Positions 42,132 through 52,555 of a DNA stretch of 64,000 nt are shown here, in pieces. Position 1 is the first letter of the stretch. The number at the start of each line of letters is the position of its first letter. The stretch lies in the NCBI RefSeq assembly GCF_019059575.1, contig NW_024881611.1, positions 249,001 through 313,000 on the forward strand, in the 5' to 3' direction. The DNA is from Amphibalanus amphitrite. Taxonomy: Eukaryota > Arthropoda > Thecostraca > Balanomorpha > Balanidae. The position numbers and the translations under genes are program-made. The notes under the pieces were generated by a model. It searched no databases, was not told the DNA's origin, and worked only from the letters and a program-made list of their open reading frames with translations.

Positions 42132-44143
42132 CACTGGCGGTCGCAGCCGCTCGCAAAAGGGGGGGCCAAAGTCACACTCGCGGGACATAACATTGATCAG
42201 TCACCGGGGGGGGGGGGGGTGATCGGCTACTTTTTTACGTCCACAAGGCGCCGCGCAGTTGGCATTACTTATGCTTCATCCACCTCATTCTTGCGTGAAA
42301 TCTTTAAGCTTAATTTAAGGCAAAAGCACCAGTTCCATTTCCCGTCCCACGGTGTTTCCACCGGTCGGGCCACTGCACCATGGCGACGGATCGGTGTAGC
42401 ATATACTGGAAGGTCGGGCACGCGGATTCATGACCTTACCACAATAAAACAATTCGGAAAAGTACGGATACCTCTTGCTTTGAACAAGCATGTGAAACCC
42501 AGAGATCATTTTCAGACTATGACATTTACCCATATAGCTGTTTGGCGGCGGGAGAGAATAGGTACACCGACCTCTGGAGACCCCCGGCCCCACAGGTTCC
42601 TACTTCCTGGTTTCCAAAATTGGCATCTGAGGGCCGCGCACGACTCGCGCGGGGCCTCGCAACGGCTCTATTGGGGCTCACTCAACCTGCCTTATAGTCC
42701 TACTGCTAAAAAGAATGGCCCTGAGCGGAGCCCTAAGGACTTCATCAGTCTCTGCCAGCCCCACGACCCACACCGGCTCATGGGGTCCCGACGTCGAAAT
42801 ATGAGGGAATCTGCGTGGGACCATCAGGACGTAAAGTAATCTCGATCAGGACCAACGTACGGCTGTGCAGGAGTCTGCGTGAGCCCTGTGATCTTCAGAA
42901 GCCCACCCATGTATGTTTTTAGAGGCCAGTTTAGGGCCCTCGGAGACCAGTACAGGGCCTGCAAACTGCAAAGGCCAGTAGTTTGAGACCATCAGAGACC
43001 GAGTTGGGCTCTCGGAGGCTTATGTGGGTCCTACTCATTACAGGCCAACATGGGGCCCTCAGAGGTCAGCGTGGGGCCCTAAAAGACCGGAACGAGCCGT
43101 CGTTGGAACCCAGAGGCAGAGGCCAGCAGAGGGCCCTCAAAGGCCAAGATGAGCCCTCCTCAGAGGCCAATGCAGGCCCTTAGAGGCCAGCATCGGGTCT
43201 TCAGCAGCCAATGCGGGGCCCTCATTGGCACCTAAATGTTCGTCTTGGGACACCAGAGACAGCAATAAGGCCACTAGAGACCGGTGTGAGACCCTCAGAC
43301 GCCGGTTGGGGCCCCTGAGGCCGGTAAGGGGTCCTCATAGGTCAGATGTGGGGCCTCAGAGGTCGATGTGGGCTCTTAGCGGTCAACGTGGGCGCTTGAC
43401 CGCCACTGAAGTTCCCTCAGAGGTCAGTGTTGGACGCTCAAAGACCGGTGTGGGCGTGTTTTTTTTAGCCTCGTGACGATCGAATCAGGGCCAGGGTCCC
43501 ATACACCTATGGGGGCCCATCGGTTGCTTGAGGGGGGGGGGGGGCAAATGATATGATGGCCCCCTTTATGTGCCTGGGGGGGGGCATGGCCCTGATGCCC
43601 CCGCGACCGCCACTGTGTACACATTACATACAGGCCTCTGGAATTACATACTAGCTAATGCAAACTCTATGCAGGCCCCGGAGATCCCACGCTAATCCTT
43701 AAGAAACCAAGCCGGCATACGGCGTCACCACCGGGCTTCTGAGGTGCACAGCACCAACCCATGAGGTCTTACTTTAGTGTCTTAGAGCCACGCTCCTTTG
43801 GCAGGGCCACCCGCCACTGCCGAAGAGGTCTCATGCCAGCCATTGCTGGGCCTACGAGAGCCTCAAGTAAACCCACGCTGATATTCCATGTAAGATGCGG
43901 CCATACTCGTGAACCGGTGCCAGCGACGCTGACTACCAAATTGACAGAATACGAAACTGAGCCCACTCATGAGTGAAATTTACGTCCTTTGATGGCACAA
44001 GAAAGAAAATGAAACATACAAAAAGTTTTTCTAGGACTTGTGTTCGATCTGAAAGGTGGGGCCAAAAGATAGTATGGCCCCACCTTTCAGCACCAAAGGG
44101 GGGGCCATGGCCCCCGTGGCCCCCCCCCCTGGGACCGCCAGTG
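42132..44143. mobile_element. Non-autonomous hAT-type element, 2.0 kb
   Basis: Inverted ends CACTGGCGGTCGCAG and, from the other side, CACTGGCGGTCCCAG, with a perfect 8-bp duplication CATTCCAC (42124-42131 and 44144-44151). The interior 42880-43460 is a degenerate tandem repeat of GGGCCCTCAGAGGCCAG-like units. A second right-end-like sequence (GCGACCGCCACTG) at 43603-43615 suggests an older element inside. No transposase ORF. Confidence 0.82.
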
Positions 44144-44639
44144 CATTCCACAAGTGAGTTTTGAACCTGCAATCTAAAAAAATAATCCGAAAATCGGTAA
44201 AACACACGGCAATTTCTTGCCATTAGTGGGATTAAAACCTGCGATCAATGTCCCAGCACAGGGCACAAAAGTTGGTGTCACATACCACCATCCTGTTCTG
44301 TCAGGCTTATCTCTCTCATTGAACCGAAGTGCCAGCCTAGAAAACATCCAAACACTACGCCGGACGCCCGTGAGACCCTGATGCGCCGAAATTCAGCGTA
44401 AGCAATTTTTCGTTGAAATTTCTCTATAATTTGCGCCAAAGGTTGGGTGCATATTTGCGCCAAAATTAAGTTGTTTTTTACATTAATCACACGTGTAAAT
44501 CTAACGAACAAGGCTATATCAACCTGACAGAGCGTTCCGGGGCCTTGACGCTCTCCCACGCAGGGTATACTAGATATATTGCTCCCACGTTTGAGCGTCC
44601 GAGTTAGATGATGTTTCCACGGAAACCCAACACCACAAT

Positions 44640-46070
44640 ATGCGTAGCGCACTGCAGCGTCGTGCCGTGAAACAAGGCCCGGGCCGGAAGTTTTGGAGTC
44701 TCAAAAATCGGCGGAGCGGAATGTTCGAGGCAGGCGAGCGCCAGTGAGGGCCGCGCAGCAGAGCATCACCTGCTCCGGCACATCAGCCTCTTCTTAGCAC
44801 ACGGCGCAGAGCGCCACGGAGCACCGTTTGTCTGGGCACTGCTGACACGCCGCGGAGGGGTAACGGCCGATTCGGTGCAGGTACTGAAGCGAGCGGCCCC
44901 AGTGGCCCGCCCTCATTGGTGCACCGACACGGCGCCCTCTCGGTCCTCAACGGGGATGGGGAGCGGCAGTGTGCTGCCGAAGCACTGCCGAAGAGTGGCT
45001 TGAATAGTGACTCGGACCAGTTGTACGTACACTCGGGGGCAGTTTGATGTTCCACCACTCCCTACCTATCGGGCTCCCATGGCTCATCACTGGCTGAGCG
45101 CCATTGGCAGCACTGGCAGCACTGGCACTGGCAGGCAGTGCTGAGGGCAGGGAACACTGGCAGCAGCCAGTGCTGAGCCATGGGATCGCCCGATGGGTAG
45201 GGAGTGGTGGAACATCAATCTGCCCCCGATTGTACCTATTGACGCAAGGCAGCACAATGAACCACCCGGGTCAGCGAGCAGGCGTCCGAGCCCCGAGGGC
45301 AGGGCGACTGCTTGTTTCGCCAGGTGGTTCGCGCTCTCATGCCCCCCGATCCCGCAATGGGCAGGAAATCACTGCAGGGATTACTTCGTGACGCCCGTCA
45401 ATGTTCAACAAGCTCTCATACCAGGGATGCAGATTGCAGAGCCGGAGCCGGAGCCGCCAGAGCCGGCATATTTTGCCCGGAGCCGGAGCCGGAGCCGTGA
45501 AACAATATAGCCCGGAGCCGGAGCCGGAGCCGGAGCCGTCAAAAAAGGGGGCGACTCCGACTTCTTTTCTTAAGAGGAAACAATTATTTACCTAGTTCGG
45601 TTTGACAGTACAAGGCGTAAAACAATCTGGTATTCAAAAAAGCCTTGTTATACAAATACAGAAGCAACGTGTACCAATCCCATCGCCTTTTTTCTTCCAC
45701 CCGTATTTAATTGATCGCATAGGGGATGTACTGAGTAGAAGCCGGAGCCGCCGGAGCCGGATTATTTTACTTGGAGCCGGAGCCGCCATGACATTTCACC
45801 CGGAGCCGGAGCCGGAGCCGGAGCCGATTTTTTTCTCAGGAGCCGGAGCCGGAGCCGTCAGAAATTTCCACGGCTCCGCATCCCTGTCCCATACCCATCT
45901 CCATGCCGAGGGTGAAGGCCTCGCTTGGGCGGCCGCTCCTCCGCCCAGTAGATTCACAGCGGCTCGTGAGTCCGAGCATGCGACGACAGGGGCAGGGGAC
46001 GGCTCATCCTGTGCCTCTCCAGAGCCATCCGCAGGACGAATCTGCTGCTAGATTGGCCAGCGTGTCCATG
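44640..46070 (-). pseudogene. Decayed LINE fragment (RNase H to C-terminal region), minus strand
   Basis: Reverse-complement sequence matches the plus-strand fragment at 53828-54560. Near 45345-45375 it reads as CGI-GHESA-HLAKQA, the end of an RNase H domain, with stops and frameshifts. It is interrupted by the hAT element 45422-45886, so the two arms are 44640-45421 and 45887-46070. It belongs to a different LINE family from the intact one at 46722. Confidence 0.7.
45422..45886. mobile_element. hAT-type (GGAGCC)n-family element, copy 3, internally deleted (465 bp)
   Basis: Ends CAGGGATGCAGATTGCAGAG / CGGCTCCGCATCCCTG, flanked by TCTCATAC and TCCCATAC (7 of 8 positions; 45414-45421 and 45887-45894). 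Only the hexanucleotide blocks and short connecting words remain. It is inserted in the decayed LINE fragment. Confidence 0.85.
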
Positions 46071-46375
46071 CGCTGAATTCGGGACGTGCGAAGTTATGCC
46101 AGACAAGCAAAGTAATTTTCAGCGCAATCCTACCATTACGCCGGACATGTTCGGCATAACGTGCGTTTTTCTAGTCTGGCAAAAGCGCTGCAACGATAGC
46201 TTGTCTCCGAAATAGGCACCTACCTGATGTAGCATGATATATCATTGGTGCTCATCTCAAGCCAGACTGGAAAAACACATGTTATGCCGAATATGTCCGG
46301 CATAGTGGCGGGACTGCGCCCAAAATTTCAGCGCACGTCCGGCGTAACTTCGCATGCGCCGAATTCAGCGCATGT
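46069..46375. repeat. ~307-bp foldback element
   Basis: Long inverted arms: CATGCGCTGAATTCGG...TGCGAAGTTATGCC at the left and its near-complement ending CGCCGAATTCAGCGCATG at the right. CGGACATGTTCGGCATAA / TTATGCCGAATATGTCCGG repeats lie inside. Non-coding; no clear target duplication. Confidence 0.65.
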
Positions 46376-46941
46376 CGGTGGCGGAATTTTTCGGCACAGG
46401 GCGGCGCCGGCCACATTTTTTTTTTTTGGGCCAAGGACGGTCACCGAATTTTGTCAGCACACTTGTTAAAGGAAATAGTTCACTTTTTAACATGGGTTTT
46501 GAACTGGAATAGCAGTTCCGTAGCTTGGGCTGAGACGAGCATAGATCAGGAGCTTTTACAGCCCAACGATCACCCTAGGCAAAGATATTCTATTTCTCGT
46601 CCCGAAAAAGGTGTCTTGCGTTGAGGATGTGTGCCTTGCATATATTTCCATCCAGTATGAAAAGAGCATGGGTCCCGAAAATTCTTCAGAAACTAGAGAA
46701 ATTATCTACGAGAACTGTAGATTTTTTGTTGTTTATTGGGGCTTTAGGGCGCGTCGACTGCAAAGGTCATTTTGCGCCCATAACGTCGCGCTAGTAAAAC
46801 AAGTGTTTCAAAAGAAGAAACTTTCTAGATATCAAGACTAGAAAGTAGAAGACTTTATAAAAAAAGACAGGGTAAAATAAAACAACGCAAAAGCGTCGTA
46901 ATAGACAACTGACTAGACAAGGAGACTAGAGAGGATTTGGG

Positions 46942-49900
46942 TCAGGTCGAGTAAATCGCTTGGAATTTGACTGCACGGATAAAGGAAAAGATGTTGCCAG
47001 ATAAAACCCAGGGTGACTCGTCACCCAGCAGGTGGCGGACAGTGGTACCCGGAGCGATGCGGCCGAGGTAGCGCGTCCGGTCTGGTTCTAAAAGTGGACA
47101 AGATAAGAGCACGTGAGCGACGGTAAGAGGCGCGGAACAACCGTTGCAAATGGCCTGCTCGTCTCCGCGGAGGAGGTGGCCATGCGTGGCATATGTATGG
47201 CCGATTCGGAGCCTGCACAAGATCACCTCGTTGGACCGGTTGTCTTGCAAGCAAGACCTCCATGGCTCCAAAGTCGGCTTCACCTCACGGAGCTTTCCGC
47301 CTCCACGTAGGCTCCACTCTGCCTGCCACTCAGAGAGAATGAAAGATCGCACAGCCGAATAAAGGTCACGCGCCGGCAATGGCAGACGTCGAGTGCAGGA
47401 GGCTGCGGCCGCGCGCCTCGCGGCCGCATCTGCCAGCTCGTTGCCGTGTATGCCGACGTGGCTGGGAATCCAGCAGAACTGAACAAATTTTCCCGATTGT
47501 TCCACTGACTGAAGTCGAGCTAAAATGTCTTGAACGATCGGGTCAACTGGATTAAAACTCCGTAACGCCAAAAGGCTACTTAGGGAGTCCGATAAAATCA
47601 AGTAAGAAAGGCCGTCCGACACCTCGATAAAACACAGAGCCTTCTCGATGGCGACTAGCTCAGATGAAAACACCGAGGCAAAAGAAGGTAGAGAGAATGA
47701 GCGGGTATCGCGACCTGCGATAAAAGCACATCCCACTCCCTCAGGTGTTTTTGATCCGTCTGTAAAAACGGTGTTAAAACCATCGTACGAGACGATGTGT
47801 TGCAAGGCCCTGACTCGCGCCTCACAAGGCAGCAAGTCATCCTTCTTAACTTCGGAGAGTGAGAGATCTACTTGAGGTTTTGCGTGTTTCCAAGGCGGAG
47901 AGGACGTACCCCAGCTACGTCGTACGACACGTAAACCTATGTTGGCTGCGGAGAAGAGACCTCTCATGCGCGCTCCAAAGCAGAGCGATTGTCGCGCTCT
48001 GTCAAGTCGAGTATAGTAGGTGGAGAAGACGTACGGATACGTCGGATGCGTCGGGAACTGACGCAGTTTCAGCGCATAGCGCATGCCAAGCATCTGGCGG
48101 CGTAGGGATAGAGGCGGCTCGTGCGCCTCAGCAAGAAGGCTGCTGCTGGGCGAGGTGCGGAATGCTCCGGTGGCGACACGGATTGCAGCATGATGGACTG
48201 CGTCGAGGACCTTTTTGCTGGATTGGCTCGCTGAATCGTACACAAAAGAAGCGTAATCCAGCTTCGACCGAACTATCGATCGGTACAGGAGAAGAAGGGT
48301 CCTGCGGTCCGCCCCATAAGATGTGCGAGCAACACATTTTAAAACGTTCAGGGATTTAAAACACCGTTCCCGAAGCGTTCTAAAATGTTCCTTATACGTC
48401 AAGCGACTGTCAAAATAAATCCCAAGAAACTTCGCCACCGGCCGAGTGGGAATCACCTGTCCGTAGAGCTTGATTCCCAAAGCTAGGTCGTCACAACGTC
48501 GGCGGCAAAAGTGCATTGCCACGGTCTTCGCTGTGGAAAAACGAAGACCATTCTTACCGCTCCACCTCTCCAAACGTGTTACGGCGAGCTGCAGCTGTCT
48601 AGCCGCGTGTCGAGCGCTTGAAGCAGCAAACCAGATGGCAAAATCGTCGACAAAAAGCGATCTCCCGATGGAAACCGGGAGGTCGTCGACGATGTCATTG
48701 ATTGCCACCGCGAACAACGCCACACTAAGCACCCCACCCTGGGGAACTCCGTTCTCCTGGGTAAAACTGCTCGAGAAATCACTGCCAACTCGGACTTTAA
48801 ACCGACGACCCGATAAAAAATTATTGATAAAGAGGCCCATCCGGCCGCGTATGCCGTACTTATATACTTTGGAAAGTATGCTGTGTCGTAAGACTGTATC
48901 ATAGGCCGCCTCAATATCAAAGAACAGTGCTCCAAGGTGCTTCTTTTCAGTAAAACAGGTGCGTATCTCGGTGTCAAGGGCTAAAATGTGGTCAACAGGG
49001 CTGCGGTGCTTTCTAAAACCGCACTGGGCGTTTGTAAAAACACCGTGATGTTCCAAAAACCAGCTAAGACGCACATTGACCATCTTCTCCATCAGCTTTG
49101 AAAGCGATGATGTGAGAGAGATGGGCCGATAGTGGAGAGGGTCATGTCCCGACTTGCCAGCCTTCAAGATAGGAATGATAGTGGCTTCCCGCCAGGTCTC
49201 AGGGAAAGTGCCAGTCTCCCAAAGCGAATTGAAAGTTGCTAGCAGCGCCTCGAGGGCAACTGCTGGGAGATGACGGAGCATGTCGTTGTGGACAGCATCC
49301 GGACCTTCTGAGACGCTGCGCAACGAGCTGATGGCAGACGTGAGCTCAGCCATAGAGAAAGGCTCATTGTACATCAAATTTTCAGCTGTGCTGAAGTCCA
49401 CGGCGGCTGGTGCAGGTCGTGAGGACGGCTCTCCTCGGCAGCGCTGATAGAGTGCACGGCCTATCGTCTCTGCGACGTCTAAAGGGTGGGATATGTCCGT
49501 GTTGTTCACTCTTAAAACCGGAAGCGGAACAGAGCTGAACCGGCCTTCAATGCGCTTCATGCGTGCCCATATCTGGGTCGTAGGAGTAAAACGGTTTAAG
49601 GAACTCACGTACGTGCGCCATGAAACAGCCTTTGCCTCTTTTAAAACGCGACGGGCAAAAGCCCGCGCTTTCTTAAAAGCGATGAGGTTCTCAGTAGTAC
49701 TACTCCGGTCAAACTTTCTAAAAGCGCGCTTCCTGGCACGAATCGCATCTCCGCATTCCTTGGTCCACCACGGGACCGGAGGACGACGAGGCTGACTCGA
49801 CGTCTTGGGTATGCACCCGTTTGCGGAGTCAATGAGTAAACATGTAAAATCATCTGTAGACATCACAGAGGCGTCGGCTCTGGATAAAACCGTGGCCTCT

Positions 49901-50730
49901 ACGGCGGCCTGGAATTCGCCCCAGTCGGCCTTCCGAACATTCCACCTAGGTGGACGGTTGCCTGACACTGGGGACTCCTGGTGCTCCAGCCACACTGGGA
50001 AGTGGTCGCTCCCGAGTGGGTCGTCATGGACGGACCAGGTAAAAAGCTGAGCTAGCCGCGGACTGACTAAGCTCAGGTCCAGAGCCGATGTTTGACCGGA
50101 GGGTGTTGTAAAATGGGTGCGCTGTCCTGTATTTAAAATACACAGCGCCTCATCGCGGATAAAAGATTCTAAAAGTCGACCACGAGTGCCAGTCGTGTCG
50201 CATCCCCACGCCAGGCTATGGGCATTAAAATCGCCGACTACCAGGACCGGAGGTGGAAGCTCATCGACAAGTCGATGCAGCTCAACCACCGGGAGCGCTA
50301 TACCTGGTGGTAGGTATAAAGAGCACACTGTCAGTTCCCGGTGGTTGAAATCAACTCTGGCGGCCACCGCCTGCAGGGGAGTCTGCAGCGGCACCTGGCG
50401 AGCAGGTACGCTGTGGTGAACCGCCAGAAGCACACCTCCATGGGCAATGGTAGGGGTGTCCAGGTCTCTTCTAAAAACAGAGTAGCCCTTGATGGCAAAG
50501 GTAACGTTTGGCGCTAGCTTGGTCTCCTGGAGACCTAAAATAAGGGGTGTGCGCCAACGGATAAGAGACTGTAGGTCCTGGTAGTTGGCCCGGAGGCCTC
50601 TACAGTTCCACTGTAGAATAAAAGGCGTGGTTAAAAAGGCGCAAAAAGGGCGCGTATAACATGAGGCAAAGGCGCACACAGATACCTGACTGACCACAAA
50701 AAAAGGTAAAAAGCACCGAGAGAAATGCAC
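46942..50730 (-). CDS. LINE ORF2: APE endonuclease, reverse transcriptase, RNase H
   Basis: 1262 aa, no stops. The AP-endonuclease domain is at ~38-250 (LQWNCRGL, LGLQETKL, VVGDFNAH, SDHFPVWL). Reverse transcriptase is ~510-790, with IPILKAGKSGHDPLHYRPIS, NGVPQGGVLS and the catalytic FVDDF at ~693-697. RNase H is ~985-1110, with catalytic DGS (~991), SSELVAIEKAL, SDSLSS and HVGIHGNELADAA. A C-terminal Cys/His motif is CNGCSAPLTVAHVLLSC. The enzyme nicks the target and primes reverse transcription of its own RNA. Some N-terminal residues before the endonuclease (~1-35) may not be translated if a downstream start or reinitiation after ORF1 is used. It appears fully competent. Confidence 0.95.
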   Translation of the reverse strand: MHFSRCFLPFFVVSQVSVCAFASCYTRPFCAFLTTPFILQWNCRGLRANYQDLQSLIRWRTPLILGLQETKLAPNVTFAIKGYSVFRRDLDTPTIAHGGVLLAVHHSVPARQVPLQTPLQAVAARVDFNHRELTVCSLYLPPGIALPVVELHRLVDELPPPVLVVGDFNAHSLAWGCDTTGTRGRLLESFIRDEALCILNTGQRTHFTTPSGQTSALDLSLVSPRLAQLFTWSVHDDPLGSDHFPVWLEHQESPVSGNRPPRWNVRKADWGEFQAAVEATVLSRADASVMSTDDFTCLLIDSANGCIPKTSSQPRRPPVPWWTKECGDAIRARKRAFRKFDRSSTTENLIAFKKARAFARRVLKEAKAVSWRTYVSSLNRFTPTTQIWARMKRIEGRFSSVPLPVLRVNNTDISHPLDVAETIGRALYQRCRGEPSSRPAPAAVDFSTAENLMYNEPFSMAELTSAISSLRSVSEGPDAVHNDMLRHLPAVALEALLATFNSLWETGTFPETWREATIIPILKAGKSGHDPLHYRPISLTSSLSKLMEKMVNVRLSWFLEHHGVFTNAQCGFRKHRSPVDHILALDTEIRTCFTEKKHLGALFFDIEAAYDTVLRHSILSKVYKYGIRGRMGLFINNFLSGRRFKVRVGSDFSSSFTQENGVPQGGVLSVALFAVAINDIVDDLPVSIGRSLFVDDFAIWFAASSARHAARQLQLAVTRLERWSGKNGLRFSTAKTVAMHFCRRRCDDLALGIKLYGQVIPTRPVAKFLGIYFDSRLTYKEHFRTLRERCFKSLNVLKCVARTSYGADRRTLLLLYRSIVRSKLDYASFVYDSASQSSKKVLDAVHHAAIRVATGAFRTSPSSSLLAEAHEPPLSLRRQMLGMRYALKLRQFPTHPTYPYVFSTYYTRLDRARQSLCFGARMRGLFSAANIGLRVVRRSWGTSSPPWKHAKPQVDLSLSEVKKDDLLPCEARVRALQHIVSYDGFNTVFTDGSKTPEGVGCAFIAGRDTRSFSLPSFASVFSSELVAIEKALCFIEVSDGLSYLILSDSLSSLLALRSFNPVDPIVQDILARLQSVEQSGKFVQFCWIPSHVGIHGNELADAAARRAAAASCTRRLPLPARDLYSAVRSFILSEWQAEWSLRGGGKLREVKPTLEPWRSCLQDNRSNEVILCRLRIGHTYATHGHLLRGDEQAICNGCSAPLTVAHVLLSCPLLEPDRTRYLGRIAPGTTVRHLLGDESPWVLSGNIFSFIRAVKFQAIYST

Positions 50731-50797
50731 CTGGTAAAAAAGCGCAATAGCGCGAAAAAGATAAAAGGATAAAAGAGGAAATGACTAGACTGAAAGA

Positions 50798-52555
50798 CTA
50801 GACTAGGTCCTCTAACTCCGAGGAGGCGCTCCCCCCGTAACGGATACGGGGATGCCCCGAGCCCTCTCGGTGTAGCCTCCCTTCAGCAGAGGCAGATCGG
50901 GCGTGGCTCGAGCCCTGCTGGGGCTTTTTCGCCCGGGGGGCGTCACCCTCCGAGGGTGACCAGCTCGGGGGCGTCTGCCGCTTGGCGAGGCGCCCTGGAG
51001 CCGCGGAGGTCTGTTGCCGCCCCGACGGGGATGTCGAGGCGGCGGCCTGTGTCCTCGACACAGGCGTCTCTGGCAGCGGCGGTGGTGGCCGCCGCTGCGG
51101 AGGTGGAGGAGGCGGCGGGGGACCCATGATGGGCCGAGTCCCCGCCTCGGGTGTCTCCGGGGTGTCAGCGGCAACAGCCGCTTTGGCACTCCCGGAGGCG
51201 GAGTCGGCAGACGAGGCTTCCTTAGCCTCGAGGGCCTTCTGGACGAGGCGAGCCCTCCTCGCCTCGCGTGCCTTCCTCTCCTCCTCCCCCCGCCGCAGCG
51301 CCTCCTGCACCGCCGTGGGCGGTCGGGGGCGGGGCGGGGTGGGTGGCGCCTTACCCTGCGCCGGGGGGCGCCGACCACCCTGTCGGCGCTGGACGACGGC
51401 CCAGCCGTCTCCATCACCGTTCGCGGCTGGAGCGGGACTGGGTGGACCCCACACTGACTCTAGAGCAGCCTGCTCTGTGTTGCTCGGCGGCGCACGAGGC
51501 GCCGTGGTGTCCGCTGAGTCACCAGTGGCTACGACGGTGAGGCCGAATCGTTTGAGAAGCTGCACGAGCTGTGCTACACTCATCTGGGAGGCATCGGTAG
51601 AGTTTGTGACTCTCACCTTCTGGGCATACGAGGTCTTCGGGTGACTCTGGTTGTACACCTCCCGGGCCTCTTTGAAAGACAAATTTCTGGTAGCCTTGAT
51701 GGTCATGATCTCTTTCTCCTTGACGTATGCAGGGCAAGACCTATCATACGCGGAGTGCGGCGTCTGCCCCTCTCCGCAGTTGACGCATCGGGGGGTCTCC
51801 GAGTCACAGGTTTCGTCAGTGTGGTCCTGCGAAGCACACTTGGAGCACGTGGGTCTTCCTCGGCAGTTGTCCTTTGTGTGGCCGAAACGTTGGCAGCGGA
51901 AGCAGCGCATGGGCGCTGGGACGAAAGGCCGCACGCGAACCTTCACGTAGCCCACACGAATCTCACTCGGCAAGTCAGTCGAGTCAAACGTCAGAATGAT
52001 GTTGTTGGTCGAGACCGTGCCTCTCTTCGTCATGATGCGGCGAGCCGCTGTCACGCCGAAATCGGCGAGCCCGTCCGCAATGTCCTCGTCGCTCACTCCC
52101 CTCAGATCGAAACAGTTAATGACCCCTCGTGAGGAGTTCTTAGATCGGTGAGGTTCCACTGTAAGCGGGATGGAGACGAGCCTCCGGCCGGATGCCCGTC
52201 CCTCGGAGAACACGAAGCGAGTAGCGTCCAACGCTTTCGCCGCCTCCTCGCTTTTCCTGAACTCGACCTCCAGCGCGCCATCACGCATCCGGTCACAACG
52301 AGCGATTGAACCAAACCGGTCGCAGCCATCTTTCCGCTGGAAGGGCGACAGAGAGCTCAGCTCCCTGTCTGCGCTCCGGAAGATAAGGATCTTAGGAGAT
52401 CGTGGACCTTTGTCGAGCACCGTTCGCCTGTCGGCCGAGGCCAACGGGCGAGGATCGGCCGAGGCCGAGGGATTGGACTGGGGGGAAGGGGGATCGGTCA
52501 AGTTATCCATGTGAAAGAGTTGGTCTCCGCCAGCTCGGCCGCCGACGCTCCGCAA
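50798..52555 (-). CDS. LINE ORF1: gag-like RNA-binding protein with zinc knuckles
   Basis: 585 aa from the first Met; translation may instead start at M16 (MDNLTDPP). There are three Cys/His knuckles: CFRCQRFGHTKDNC at ~218, CSKCASQDHTDETC at ~237 and CVNCGEGQTPHSAYDRSC at ~257. The N-terminal 200 residues resemble the usual ORF1 RNA-interaction region, with ILTFDSTDLPSEIRVGYVKV just before the knuckles. The C-terminal half is Pro/Ala/Arg-rich and low complexity. This is the standard ORF1 type of Jockey/I/R1-group elements, forming the RNP with the LINE transcript. It ends 67 nt before the ORF2 start. Confidence 0.93.
   Translation of the reverse strand: MRSVGGRAGGDQLFHMDNLTDPPSPQSNPSASADPRPLASADRRTVLDKGPRSPKILIFRSADRELSSLSPFQRKDGCDRFGSIARCDRMRDGALEVEFRKSEEAAKALDATRFVFSEGRASGRRLVSIPLTVEPHRSKNSSRGVINCFDLRGVSDEDIADGLADFGVTAARRIMTKRGTVSTNNIILTFDSTDLPSEIRVGYVKVRVRPFVPAPMRCFRCQRFGHTKDNCRGRPTCSKCASQDHTDETCDSETPRCVNCGEGQTPHSAYDRSCPAYVKEKEIMTIKATRNLSFKEAREVYNQSHPKTSYAQKVRVTNSTDASQMSVAQLVQLLKRFGLTVVATGDSADTTAPRAPPSNTEQAALESVWGPPSPAPAANGDGDGWAVVQRRQGGRRPPAQGKAPPTPPRPRPPTAVQEALRRGEEERKAREARRARLVQKALEAKEASSADSASGSAKAAVAADTPETPEAGTRPIMGPPPPPPPPQRRPPPPLPETPVSRTQAAASTSPSGRQQTSAAPGRLAKRQTPPSWSPSEGDAPRAKKPQQGSSHARSASAEGRLHREGSGHPRIRYGGSASSELEDLV

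Noticed and set aside
50812..51644. 200-220-aa ORFs overlapping LINE ORF1
   Set aside because: Shadows of the GC-rich, proline-rich C-terminal half of ORF1.
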